This document shows, piece by piece, positions 7,723-16,475 of a stretch of 64,000 bases of DNA. How positions within the stretch are numbered: the stretch's first letter is position 1; each line of letters begins with the position of its first letter. The position numbers and the translations under genes are program-made. The notes beneath the pieces were generated by a model. That model did no database searches. It saw nothing but the letters and a program-made list of their open reading frames with translations, and was not told where the DNA came from. Location of the stretch: the NCBI RefSeq assembly GCF_000023445.1, contig NC_012881.1, positions 2,596,501-2,660,500 of the forward strand, given 5' to 3'. The DNA comes from Maridesulfovibrio salexigens DSM 2638. GTDB taxonomy: Bacteria; Desulfobacterota; Desulfovibrionia; Desulfovibrionales; Desulfovibrionaceae.

Positions 7723-9651
7723 ATGATAGAAATTTTCTCCCGGCTTAAATTCCGGACAAAGATCAATCTCGGACTGACCTTAATTGTTGCCTTTACCTCA
7801 CTGATTATTGCAATTTTCGTCATCCGAATGTCCTCTGATGCGCTCATTGAGCAATCCCGTAAACGAGGTGAAGTTCTGGCCGGTAATCTGGCTATGCGTG
7901 CTGAAAACCCTTTGCTTTCAGTAGATTTGCTGAACCTTGGTTCTATGGTTAACGAGCTGAAAAGGGCCGATGATGAAATCGTTTACGCTTTTATCATGGA
8001 TAATCAGAACCGTGTGCTTGCTAACACCTTCAATGAAGGCTTTCCAAGCCAACTTAAGGATGCAAATAAAGGTAAAGATAACAAAATCAGCGTAGTTACC
8101 GTTGATACTGGCAAAAAACGTATTTTTGACTTTGCCGCTCCTATTTTTCTCAGCGACAAAAAGCTTGGAACCGTCCGTATCGGCCTTTCACGAAGTGGAA
8201 TCCATGCCGTAGTCCAAAACCTTATTTTCGCTATTTTTGCCTTGACCGGAGCGGTCCTTCTGCTTGCGGTACTTATCTCTACCCAATTTGCCCGTCATTT
8301 AACATTCCGCCTCGGTTCACTGCAAAAACATGCAGAAGATATTGTTGCCACCCACCTTGGACCCAGCCTGCGTAAAGAAGACAGCAAGGCAGTAAAATTC
8401 ACTGACAGGTTTAAACGCGCCATAACCCACGCACCGAAAGGGGATGAAATTCAAGAATTGACCGACACCTTCGATGCAATGGGCATGAGCCTTGCCTGCC
8501 ATATTGAAGACCTTCAGATAACTGAAGCAGACCTAACCAGACAGAAGGAACTGCTCAAAACCATCATCAATGTTTCACCGGACTTTGTTTCTCTGCTGGG
8601 ACCGCAACTGACCTATCTTGCTGTAAACAAGAGTTATGCCGAGCATTTGGGACACACAGAAGAGGACATCATAGGGCTGACAGATCAGGAACTATACCCG
8701 GAAGAAATCGCAGCAGCGCGCATGGAAGAAGCCCGCATGGTCCTTGAAACAGGACGCACTGTAAATAAAGAAACTCGCGAACCGGAAACGGACGAATCTC
8801 CGGCACGCTGGTTCCACACAATCCGCGTTCCGGTTCACGGTCAAAGCAACAACATTATCGGTGTACTCTCCACTGCCCGTGAAATCACCGAGCTCAAAAA
8901 TTATCAGGCGCAATTGATTCAATCACAGAAGATGGAATCAATTGGCAAACTAGCCGGGGGGGTAGCTCATGAAATCAACACTCCACTCGGTATTATCCTC
9001 GGCTATGCCCAACTGCTGAAGGAAGATTTCAAACCTGACGACCAAATATCCAAAGACCTTGAGATTATAGAGAAACAAGCACGGGTTTGCCGTAAAATTG
9101 TTGCCGACCTGCTTGGATTTTCCCGCCAGAATGAAAGTGAAAAAATAACCATGTGCTTCAACAATTCCATTCTTGAGGTCGTGCAGTTGGTCAGTCACAC
9201 TTTCAAATTGGAACAGGTAGAAATTTCAACCGATCTTGATGACCGTTTCCCCATAATTCACGGGGACCCCGAAAAGCTGAAACAGGTCTGGCTGAACCTG
9301 CTTTCCAATGCACTGGAAGCAATTGATGAGAAAGGACGCATTCACATATCAACTAAGCTTGATACTGATTCCATGACCATCACTGCAGTCTTCGCCGACA
9401 GCGGCCATGGAGTTGAGCCGAAAAATATAAATGCCATTTTCGACCCCTTCTACTCCACTAAACCTGTGGGCAAAGGTACAGGATTAGGCCTTTCCGTCTC
9501 TTTCGGGATTATTAAAGACCACGGCGGCACCATTAAAGCCGTCAGCCCTCTTCCACGAGTCTTGCGCCGCAAACTTGAGTTGCCCGAAAACACAGGTCCC
9601 GGCACTTTGTTTGAAGTGATTTTACCCCTTGATGAACTCTCTGAAGAGTAA
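7723..9651 (+). CDS. Membrane sensor histidine kinase (sensor domain, HAMP, PAS, HisKA, HATPase)
   Basis: 643 residues from ATG 7723 after GGGAGG. An earlier ATG at 7696 overlaps the PhnD-like gene and has no SD. TM1 is about 16-36 and TM2 about 167-192, flanking a periplasmic domain of roughly 130 residues. A HAMP-like linker and a PAS domain (about 275-395) follow. The HisKA box GGVAHEINTPLG has the phospho-acceptor His at residue 416. The N box is NLLSNALEAI, the G1 box DSGHGV, the F box FDPFYSTK and the G2 box GTGLGLS. All ATP-binding motifs are intact. No response regulator is found in this window, so it is an orphan kinase paired with the PhnD-like protein. Confidence 0.93.
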   Translation: MIEIFSRLKFRTKINLGLTLIVAFTSLIIAIFVIRMSSDALIEQSRKRGEVLAGNLAMRAENPLLSVDLLNLGSMVNELKRADDEIVYAFIMDNQNRVLANTFNEGFPSQLKDANKGKDNKISVVTVDTGKKRIFDFAAPIFLSDKKLGTVRIGLSRSGIHAVVQNLIFAIFALTGAVLLLAVLISTQFARHLTFRLGSLQKHAEDIVATHLGPSLRKEDSKAVKFTDRFKRAITHAPKGDEIQELTDTFDAMGMSLACHIEDLQITEADLTRQKELLKTIINVSPDFVSLLGPQLTYLAVNKSYAEHLGHTEEDIIGLTDQELYPEEIAAARMEEARMVLETGRTVNKETREPETDESPARWFHTIRVPVHGQSNNIIGVLSTAREITELKNYQAQLIQSQKMESIGKLAGGVAHEINTPLGIILGYAQLLKEDFKPDDQISKDLEIIEKQARVCRKIVADLLGFSRQNESEKITMCFNNSILEVVQLVSHTFKLEQVEISTDLDDRFPIIHGDPEKLKQVWLNLLSNALEAIDEKGRIHISTKLDTDSMTITAVFADSGHGVEPKNINAIFDPFYSTKPVGKGTGLGLSVSFGIIKDHGGTIKAVSPLPRVLRRKLELPENTGPGTLFEVILPLDELSEE

Positions 9652-9676
9652 CTTAGGGTTTTATAAATACAACTAC

Positions 9677-9694
9677 TTGTGATATGATTCACTA
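9677..9694 (+). promoter_or_regulatory. CRP/HcpR-like palindrome overlapping the start of the PEP-synthase-like gene
   Basis: TTGTGA (9677-9682), six bases, TCACTA (9689-9694): this differs by one base from the CRP/FNR-type consensus TTGTGANNNNNNTCACAA used by HcpR in sulfate reducers. It ends 2 nt before the ATG at 9697, where an SD should be, and none is visible. It could be an operator, or a chance match. Confidence 0.35.
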
Positions 9695-9696
9695 CT

Positions 9697-11643
9697 ATGA
9701 AATTCCGACACGTATTCAGCCATTGGACTTACGAGACTTTCCCCCCCGGACGGTTGCTCAGACGCAGGTACAACTCTTTTAAGAAGCTCATGGAGCTTGA
9801 AGAAGAGTGCCTTAAAGCCATCTCGCATATCGAGGATATCGGCTTCGGGCAGACCGTTACCGACTGGGCCTACGTGGAAAAACAGGCCGCTGATCTGGGT
9901 ATCAATATCCGAATCATGCTTGAGCATTTGCAGGACATGAACCCTGTGCGCTTCATGGACATCATGGACTATTACAACAAGATCAATTTCTATGTACGCA
10001 TGGCTGTAACCGTACCTGATCCTGAAATTTCAAAGCCATTTACCTTTCCCCTTGAAGATGCAATCGATTATGAATTCAAAGCCGGAGCCTGTGCCGCCGA
10101 CCTCGCTCGGCTGAAACAGGCAGGAGTGCCTGTTCTGGACGGTATGGTCATCGGCTCCGATGTTTACAATTACTTCATTGAAGCCAACAACCTGCGCATT
10201 GCCATTGATGAAATTCTGGAATCAGCGGTAACAACAGGAATTGCAGACCTGAGTATCATTTCCCGGACCATCATTGATCGCTTTATGCAGGGCGTAATGC
10301 CGGAAACAATTGCCACTGAAATTGAAATTGCCGCCCTTGAAACTTCACGCGGAAGCGGCAATCTTAGCCTGACCGCATCCTCTACCCCGGAAGGAAGCCT
10401 CTATGCCCTGCCCGAAAGCTGGTGCACCATCTCCCCTGTTCCGGTACAGGACATTGTCGAGGCTTGGAAAAAGGCGGTTACCTGCAAATTTTCTGCTGAA
10501 TCCATAAGGGCCCGTATTGAATCCGGTTATGCAGACCGTGAAAGCCCTGCTTCAGTAATCATCCAGCCCATGAAGGATGTCCATGATTCCGGGGTTATCG
10601 AAACCCTGCACGAATCATCCGATCTGCCGCCCAAAGACCGGGAAAACGGTTGTTCTGCAATTTTCAGCCACAACTCCACTACGCCTTTCCTGCTCTCCAG
10701 ACGTGAAAAGCAGAGGATTATCTCCCGACCGGAAAAATCCCCGCTATCCACTCACTCGGCAAAGACAATCGCTGCTCTGGGTAAAAAGGCAGAGGAATTA
10801 TTCGATACTCCGCAAAAGTGCTACTGGATCACGGACCTGCGTAACAGGGTTATGATCACATCAGCCCGTTCCTACCCATTTCAAGGGGAAAAAGAGACAG
10901 TACGTATCAAGCAGGCCCTTTCTTACATCGCCAACTTGAACATATCACCACGCAATACGGAAATGTTCCTTCCGGAAAAAAGCCGCTCCATGTACGATCT
11001 GGTGCGCTTCGCCAATGAAAAAGGAATTGAGGAAATGTTCTCGCTGGTAAGTAAAAAGGGATTGGGTATTGATGGCGCAAAACATCTGAAGGCACGCCAG
11101 CCCATCTCCGTAACCGTGCTCAACCTTGCGGACGGCCTGTTCAGTACTGCAGCCGGAAAAATGGATATTTCACCGGATGACATCAAATCCGCACCCATGT
11201 GGGCTCTCTGGTTCGGTCTTGGCGCAGACCGCGCAGGCTGGGATGGGGATAACAGTATTGAAGGCTACGCCATCCTTTCAAGAACCTACATGAATATCAC
11301 TTTGAAATCGGAAAAAGATCTGACTGAAGTGGATGCTGTATGCGATCCCGATGCACAGTCCAACCATATCCATTTCCGTTTCAAAGGCGGCAGCGGAAGC
11401 CCGGAACAACGCATTGCGCGGATCAGGTTCATTGCTACCACCTTGAAATCACAAGGATTTAAAACAAATCATCAAGGAGATATGATTGAAGCCAGATTTA
11501 AGGGAGGCAGGGAACCGGAAATTCAAAAATTGCTGGCAACGACAGGACATTTAATAGCCCACATCGGCACTCATTATCCGGTAGTCAAAGAAGGAGAAAA
11601 CGCCGATCAGGTAGCGGCAAGGTTTATTTCTGGGCTGGGGTAA
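9697..11643 (+). CDS. PEP synthase / PPDK N-terminal-like protein, probably non-catalytic
   Basis: 648 residues. The N-terminal half resembles the pyruvate/PEP-dikinase nucleotide-binding region (FKAGACAADLARLKQAGVPVLDG near 125-150 mirrors the GGKGA-x-L-x(n)-G-x-P-V-P-x-G element). The middle resembles the family segment RSMYDLVRFANEKGIEEMFSL (about 430). I do not see the phosphohistidine swivel motif (GGxTSHAA) or the PEP-binding barrel, so a full dikinase reaction is unlikely. The C-terminal ~150 residues look like a separate alpha-beta domain. The start has no SD, and the upstream in-frame stop TGA at 9685 excludes an earlier one. It follows the kinase by 45 nt and may belong to the same signalling unit. 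Its function is unknown. Confidence 0.7.
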   Translation: MKFRHVFSHWTYETFPPGRLLRRRYNSFKKLMELEEECLKAISHIEDIGFGQTVTDWAYVEKQAADLGINIRIMLEHLQDMNPVRFMDIMDYYNKINFYVRMAVTVPDPEISKPFTFPLEDAIDYEFKAGACAADLARLKQAGVPVLDGMVIGSDVYNYFIEANNLRIAIDEILESAVTTGIADLSIISRTIIDRFMQGVMPETIATEIEIAALETSRGSGNLSLTASSTPEGSLYALPESWCTISPVPVQDIVEAWKKAVTCKFSAESIRARIESGYADRESPASVIIQPMKDVHDSGVIETLHESSDLPPKDRENGCSAIFSHNSTTPFLLSRREKQRIISRPEKSPLSTHSAKTIAALGKKAEELFDTPQKCYWITDLRNRVMITSARSYPFQGEKETVRIKQALSYIANLNISPRNTEMFLPEKSRSMYDLVRFANEKGIEEMFSLVSKKGLGIDGAKHLKARQPISVTVLNLADGLFSTAAGKMDISPDDIKSAPMWALWFGLGADRAGWDGDNSIEGYAILSRTYMNITLKSEKDLTEVDAVCDPDAQSNHIHFRFKGGSGSPEQRIARIRFIATTLKSQGFKTNHQGDMIEARFKGGREPEIQKLLATTGHLIAHIGTHYPVVKEGENADQVAARFISGLG

Positions 11644-11655
11644 TAGACTCTCAGC

Positions 11656-12399
11656 TCAGCTTTTAGCCTGAGATTTCTTATGAATCTGGACCAGAAAATG
11701 GACCAGTTTATCTTCAATTTCACGATCATCCACATATTCGATGATCATCTCTTTAGCTTCTTCAAGATCATACTCTTTAAGAAGCTCACGCAAACGCATG
11801 CGTAGCTGCGCTTTTTCTCGTTTTATCTGCAAATCTTCCAGAATATCAGTAACGTAATCAAAATCTTTCTTGGCTAGTGCCTTACGGAAATTGGTCCGTA
11901 CAAAATGGGAATAAAAACGGCCTGAAATACCGGAAAGAAGCGTACCCAGCCAGACACCTATAACCAGCGTTACAAGGTCGGCGGCCCTTTCCTTGGCTAT
12001 GTTTATCCATTCGTAGAAGTCACGATCACGCAATAAATCCTGTGTCTTACGCATTTCAAGAACCATACGCTTAGCCACAGGATTATTTTTGTTGATATCC
12101 AAAGCCTTACGAAACTGGGCCTCAGCCAGTTCCAGATCACCCATCTTAAAATAAGCCCGCCCGAGCAGGCTGTAAAGCCAGTCCGAGCGGGGGTGATTCT
12201 TCAAACTTTGTTCTAGGCTGGAAACCGCAAGTTCATAATCACCGCGGTCAATCAATTCCTGCCCCATCCTGCCACATGACACTTCTGATTCAAGGGAAGT
12301 CTGTGAAACCGTATCTGCGCGGCATTCAATGATGCCGATCATCACGGTCAGGGTCAAAATAACGCATACCAGCCAGATAATTCTCTCTGTTCTGTTCAT
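11656..12399 (-). CDS. TPR membrane protein, last gene of the envelope cluster
   Basis: 247 residues. An N-terminal hydrophobic segment (residues 8-25) could be a signal anchor. TPR repeats span about 42-115 (YELAVSSLEQSLKNHPRSDW, then DLELAEAQFRKALDINKNNP). A second hydrophobic span is seen at about 142-162. The C-terminal part is a highly charged helical domain (about 165-245) with alternating K/E/R. The topology probably puts the TPRs in the periplasm and the charged domain in the cytoplasm. It is 77 nt downstream of the SpoIID-like gene on the same strand and converges on the PEP-synthase-like gene with a 12-nt gap and no clear terminator. The partner is unknown; TPRs imply protein-protein docking. 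Confidence 0.8.
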   Translation of the reverse strand: MNRTERIIWLVCVILTLTVMIGIIECRADTVSQTSLESEVSCGRMGQELIDRGDYELAVSSLEQSLKNHPRSDWLYSLLGRAYFKMGDLELAEAQFRKALDINKNNPVAKRMVLEMRKTQDLLRDRDFYEWINIAKERAADLVTLVIGVWLGTLLSGISGRFYSHFVRTNFRKALAKKDFDYVTDILEDLQIKREKAQLRMRLRELLKEYDLEEAKEMIIEYVDDREIEDKLVHFLVQIHKKSQAKS

Positions 12400-12476
12400 T
12401 AAGGGCCTTTATCTACCAGAGTAACCGTAAACATAATTCATTTTACGAAACAACATCGCAGAGCAAAACTTCAGCA

Positions 12477-14096
12477 TTACCAAAGCTGCTTGATACTGCT
12501 ACCCGGATAGTAAAATTTCAAAATGTGATCGTATTTCTTGGTTTTACCCAATTCCGCAGCTCCCCACTGCGAATATCCTACACCATGACCCCAACCACGG
12601 CCTTTGAATGTATAATAATCTCCGGTCTTGTCAATCTGCAGGAGAATATCAGGCAACTTAAGAACACGTGAGCTGCCAAGAGTCGTCCGTGTCCGCAAAT
12701 CCCGGGAACCGGATTTGTATTTAATTCGTACCTTTACAATCCGTCCGGAAGGCCCCTTCTCAAGGGCTTTTATGGAACGAATACCCGGAACGGAGATCCC
12801 GATTTTCTTAAGCTTGGCTTCAATATCCTTACTGCTGTATTTCTTGGTCCATGAAGCCATCTTACCCTTCAGGCTGGCCGAGTCTTTCTGGGCAATAAGG
12901 TAATCCTTACCAGCACCGAAGATAGCCTTGGCATCTGCAGTAAAGCCACCGCTGTTTGCAGTATACTGGGAAAGAATAGGTTTTTCCTTGTAAAGCATAA
13001 CCTGACCGCTGGTCTGTTTCACCGCCTTGTCGGTACGTTTATCCTCACGATCAACCCCGCCGTACATCTGATCGTAGGTGTCGGCATAAACATCATAAAA
13101 CAAATGGGTGCGATGCTTCTTCTGGTAATAGGCATAAGTCCTTGCTGCAACGGCCTGAGCTTTCAAAGTCTCGGCAGGCCATGAAGCGTATGATTCAGCC
13201 GGAACCACTGAGCGCAAATAATCTTCTATCTCGATAAGATTAAGGATCAGCAATTTACCCTTGCGAATACTGACATCGATAATTCCGCGCACCTTCTTGG
13301 TTTCTGAGCCGTAACTGACTTTAAGTGAGCCGTTAGACTTAAACTTAATCCTCGTAGCACTGACCACTTTGCCGTCAAGAGTCAGCTTATTACCGGAAAT
13401 ACCAACCTTATATTTCCGTCCACAGCCCAGTTCATCAGTACAAATTTTATCCTTGCCCGTTCCGGTGGTAACGATCATGGACGTAACCTTGCGGCTTAAA
13501 CACACGCGCAGTGTCGGCTCCTTGCCGATCTTGGAAGGTATTTTCTCACCGGGCTTCTCTTCAGGCTTTTGTTCCGGTTTCTGTTCAACCTTCTGCTCCT
13601 GCTTAGCCTGCATGGAAGAGATTACTGCCTCAGCCTGATACTTGAATTTACCCTTGGGAAAATAACGAAGATACTGCCTGAAAACAGAATTGGCCCGATC
13701 ATACCTGTCCATCTGGTAATATAGAAATCCAAGACGATAAAGCGCGGTATCAGCATAATCCGGGTAATTGCGGCCCACCATACGATAAACATCAGCAGCC
13801 TTTTCCGGCGCATCAAGAAATGTGGATAATACCATTGCCTTACCGAACATGGCATTAACCCTGGTCTTAGCCACCGGAGAATAATCCACAGCGGTATCGT
13901 ATTGCTCAAGAGCTTCAAAATACTTTCCGATATCAATTAGATAGCTGGCATAATTAATGTGCCATTGTGCCTGAGCCTGATCTTCCAGCTCAATCGGAGA
14001 ATACTTGCGGGCCTGAGCACTCGCCGGGAGCAAAAGCATCAAAAACAGAACCAGAAAAAAAACGTTATGAAGTATACTGAACTTATTTTTCATCAT
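12477..14096 (-). CDS. SpoIID/LytB-domain protein with N-terminal TPRs
   Basis: 539 residues from ATG 14096 (MMKNKFSILHN), with AAGGA 6 nt upstream. The frame extends to 14180, but that start lies deep in the upstream gene and lacks an SD. A signal peptide ends near ASAQA. TPR-like repeats span about 45-155. A linker of repeated EQKPEQKPEEKPGEK follows at about 165-185. The SpoIID domain covers about 270-539, with IEDYLRSVVPAESYASWPAE, LKAQAVAARTYAYY and the terminal GRGWGHGVGYSQWGA. SpoIID proteins are lytic transglycosylases that cut denuded glycan strands, and LytB-type relatives enhance amidases. It therefore likely acts on peptidoglycan in the periplasm. It overlaps the upstream lipoprotein gene by 14 nt, indicating coupled translation. 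Confidence 0.9.
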   Translation of the reverse strand: MMKNKFSILHNVFFLVLFLMLLLPASAQARKYSPIELEDQAQAQWHINYASYLIDIGKYFEALEQYDTAVDYSPVAKTRVNAMFGKAMVLSTFLDAPEKAADVYRMVGRNYPDYADTALYRLGFLYYQMDRYDRANSVFRQYLRYFPKGKFKYQAEAVISSMQAKQEQKVEQKPEQKPEEKPGEKIPSKIGKEPTLRVCLSRKVTSMIVTTGTGKDKICTDELGCGRKYKVGISGNKLTLDGKVVSATRIKFKSNGSLKVSYGSETKKVRGIIDVSIRKGKLLILNLIEIEDYLRSVVPAESYASWPAETLKAQAVAARTYAYYQKKHRTHLFYDVYADTYDQMYGGVDREDKRTDKAVKQTSGQVMLYKEKPILSQYTANSGGFTADAKAIFGAGKDYLIAQKDSASLKGKMASWTKKYSSKDIEAKLKKIGISVPGIRSIKALEKGPSGRIVKVRIKYKSGSRDLRTRTTLGSSRVLKLPDILLQIDKTGDYYTFKGRGWGHGVGYSQWGAAELGKTKKYDHILKFYYPGSSIKQLW

Positions 14097-16473
14097 TTTT
14101 ATCCTTAATTTTATCTTCGCTTGCTTTTTCTTCGTCATTATCGGTCGGTGCGGACTCAGTCGGGACCGCAAGATGATCAAGGTAATCCTTCATATAAAGC
14201 AGGTTGCTGTCCGCCGGACTGAGCAGTAACGCTTTTTCCAAGACTTGCCTTGCCTGCTTGATATCACCCTTATTCAAAAGATAGCGCACATTGAGCTGGT
14301 GCAGCCGAACATCATAGGGAAACTTTGAAATACCTTCATCCAAAATTTCGGATAAGGCCACATCATCTCCCAGAGCCAACAAGGTGTAGGAAAGATAAAG
14401 GTAGATATCACGGTCATCCTTCATCTTAACCGCCTGAATCAAAGCCTGATAAGCATCTCCGTAATGCTGGCTATGAAATGCATTCACTCCCAATGTCTTA
14501 AGTTCGGCAAATTTTTGCTCACGCAATTCCGGGGTGATTTCCTTATCGTCAATAAGCACTACCTTGCGCCCATGCGGGTACGGTGCATCAAGGATCGATT
14601 TTACAAGAACATCCCCCTCCAGCTTCAATTTCTCAATCGAAGCCGATCCGAAATAATTGCCACTGACCACAAGCTTGCCTGCGGCTACGATATTGCGCTC
14701 ATTATCAAAAATATTGTTGTCCTTGATCTCTACACTTCCACCTTTGAAATAAATTCCCTGCGTACAATTGGTTATACTTGAACGGACCACGGAACCGTTC
14801 CCGGCACTGAGCACCAACCCCTGCCGCGCTCCGGAAACACGTAATCCCTTGAAATCGTAATTACCTGTTTCAGTCACCGCAACAGCATATTCTCCACCAC
14901 CGAATGAAGAGGAGCGGATTTCAGTATATCCGCCGGCAGAAGTGACCGCCTTGCTGAACCCGCTGAATTCACACTGGGAGAACAAAGCCTTGCCACCGGA
15001 CATAACTTTTATACCCAAAGTGGAATTAGATTCCAGACGCACAGGAGCACTGATATCACCAATGGATTCTAATTCGCCGAAGACATCAATTCGGCCCTTG
15101 TTATCAAAACGTATCTTCGTCCCTGACTGAATGGTAAATTTAGAGCCTTCAGGAACCGTCACCGGAAATCCGATGCGGTAATTGCCCTTAACCAACATTC
15201 CGCTCAGTTCACCGAAAAGCTCACGCTCATCAAACTGGGGCATGACAACCTTATGAATTCCATTTAGGGGAGAGAGGTTTCCAGCTTTATCCTTGATGCG
15301 TACCCGATAAAACACAGCTGTTCCCTGCATCACATCAGTATCAACAAATTCAGGAGTCTTAATCCGGGCAACAGTTTCAAATTCACCAACCGGATCATTT
15401 CCCTTTTCAACAACAAATTCTTCGAGATCAGTGGCAGAAGGGACCAGCCAGCTAAGCTTAACTCCGTCACGCCCGGTCTGATATTCTATTGTTTCCAAAA
15501 TCGGGGGAAGCACGCCATCAAGGGAGATAAGTGAACCGGATTCAATCCAAAGCCTGTCCACACCGTTAGCCTTACGCATTTTAACCATCAAAGGTTCATT
15601 AGCAGCTTTATCTCCCTCAGCGACAACATAAAAGCCTTCGTAAACTCCCTGCGAAACCTGCGGCAGCGGTATATCTTTCTTGAAATCACCAATACTGAAA
15701 GAACACTTCAAACCCGGCTCAGCATCAACACGTACCGCTACCCTCCGCCCTACGCCGAAAAGCAGATTATCCACGTTGGTATCAACTGCGATAACCTCCG
15801 GAAGCTTGGGCCCCTTGGGACAATCCGGCAGTACTTGCGCCATATTCCATGCCCAATCATAAACAACCATACGCATCTGGCGCCTGATAGGATCGGAAAA
15901 GACTTCCTCCACAATGGTCCCGGCAAGACCTATCACCCCGGTAGGGACGGAAATCCTGCGCTTTGAGGCACTGTCGCGCCATTTACCGACCAGAGTTCCG
16001 GCAGCGTTATACATCATAACTTCCGCATCCAGCTGAAAAAGATCAAAAGCCACAGCCTTGATCATATCCGCACTGTAAATATCCGTCTTTACGATGCCGT
16101 CCGCATTAAGCTGCTTACAAAGCTCCACATCACTCATCTTACGCCAGCCGTCATCTCTGCCCAGTTCAGCGAGGGTGTTATCCACCACATCCTTCTGCAA
16201 GGGCATAAAGCCCTTACCGGCCAACTGATTAGTGATTGCAGCACGGGTAATATCCGCAACAAACAAACGATCATCATCAAGCACAAGAACGGATTTATGT
16301 TCTGTGGAGTTCTCAGCATGTTTGATGTACTCAGCAGGCAACACCGCTATCTTATACGGAATGGCCTCTTCCTCGGTATACTGTACGGCTTGAGTGGTCT
16401 TCTTGGTAAAACAACCACCCAGCAGAATTGCTGCCAGCAACAAAAAGATTAAGGAACTGTGCTTGTTAATCAT
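14083..16473 (-). CDS. Large lipoprotein: GNA1162-like, FN3, beta-helix and TPR domains
   Basis: 796 residues. The lipobox LLGGC gives an acylated Cys at residue 21. Residues 40-220 resemble the GNA1162/CsgG-like lipoprotein fold (PYKIAVLPAEYIKH, LNADGIVKTDIYS, YNAAGTLVGKWRDSASKRRI). A fibronectin-type III unit with GVKLSWLVPSATDLEEF lies around 340-415. A right-handed parallel beta-helix follows (about 470-625, repeats such as ALFSQCEFSGFSKAV, TEIRSSSFGGGEYAV, SVEIKDNNIFDNERN). TPRs lie around 665-765, then an acidic-lysine tail. It starts at ATG 16473, 2 nt after the AsmA-like stop, with no good SD, so translation is probably coupled. The mosaic suggests a structural scaffold at the outer membrane. 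No known enzyme motif is seen. Confidence 0.78.
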   Translation of the reverse strand: MINKHSSLIFLLLAAILLGGCFTKKTTQAVQYTEEEAIPYKIAVLPAEYIKHAENSTEHKSVLVLDDDRLFVADITRAAITNQLAGKGFMPLQKDVVDNTLAELGRDDGWRKMSDVELCKQLNADGIVKTDIYSADMIKAVAFDLFQLDAEVMMYNAAGTLVGKWRDSASKRRISVPTGVIGLAGTIVEEVFSDPIRRQMRMVVYDWAWNMAQVLPDCPKGPKLPEVIAVDTNVDNLLFGVGRRVAVRVDAEPGLKCSFSIGDFKKDIPLPQVSQGVYEGFYVVAEGDKAANEPLMVKMRKANGVDRLWIESGSLISLDGVLPPILETIEYQTGRDGVKLSWLVPSATDLEEFVVEKGNDPVGEFETVARIKTPEFVDTDVMQGTAVFYRVRIKDKAGNLSPLNGIHKVVMPQFDERELFGELSGMLVKGNYRIGFPVTVPEGSKFTIQSGTKIRFDNKGRIDVFGELESIGDISAPVRLESNSTLGIKVMSGGKALFSQCEFSGFSKAVTSAGGYTEIRSSSFGGGEYAVAVTETGNYDFKGLRVSGARQGLVLSAGNGSVVRSSITNCTQGIYFKGGSVEIKDNNIFDNERNIVAAGKLVVSGNYFGSASIEKLKLEGDVLVKSILDAPYPHGRKVVLIDDKEITPELREQKFAELKTLGVNAFHSQHYGDAYQALIQAVKMKDDRDIYLYLSYTLLALGDDVALSEILDEGISKFPYDVRLHQLNVRYLLNKGDIKQARQVLEKALLLSPADSNLLYMKDYLDHLAVPTESAPTDNDEEKASEDKIKDKNDEK

Positions 16474-16475
16474 GG

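Noticed and set aside
14097-14180. N-terminal extension of the SpoIID-like protein into the upstream gene
   Set aside because: The extra residues are basic, hide the signal peptide and have no SD; ATG 14096 with AAGGA is better.
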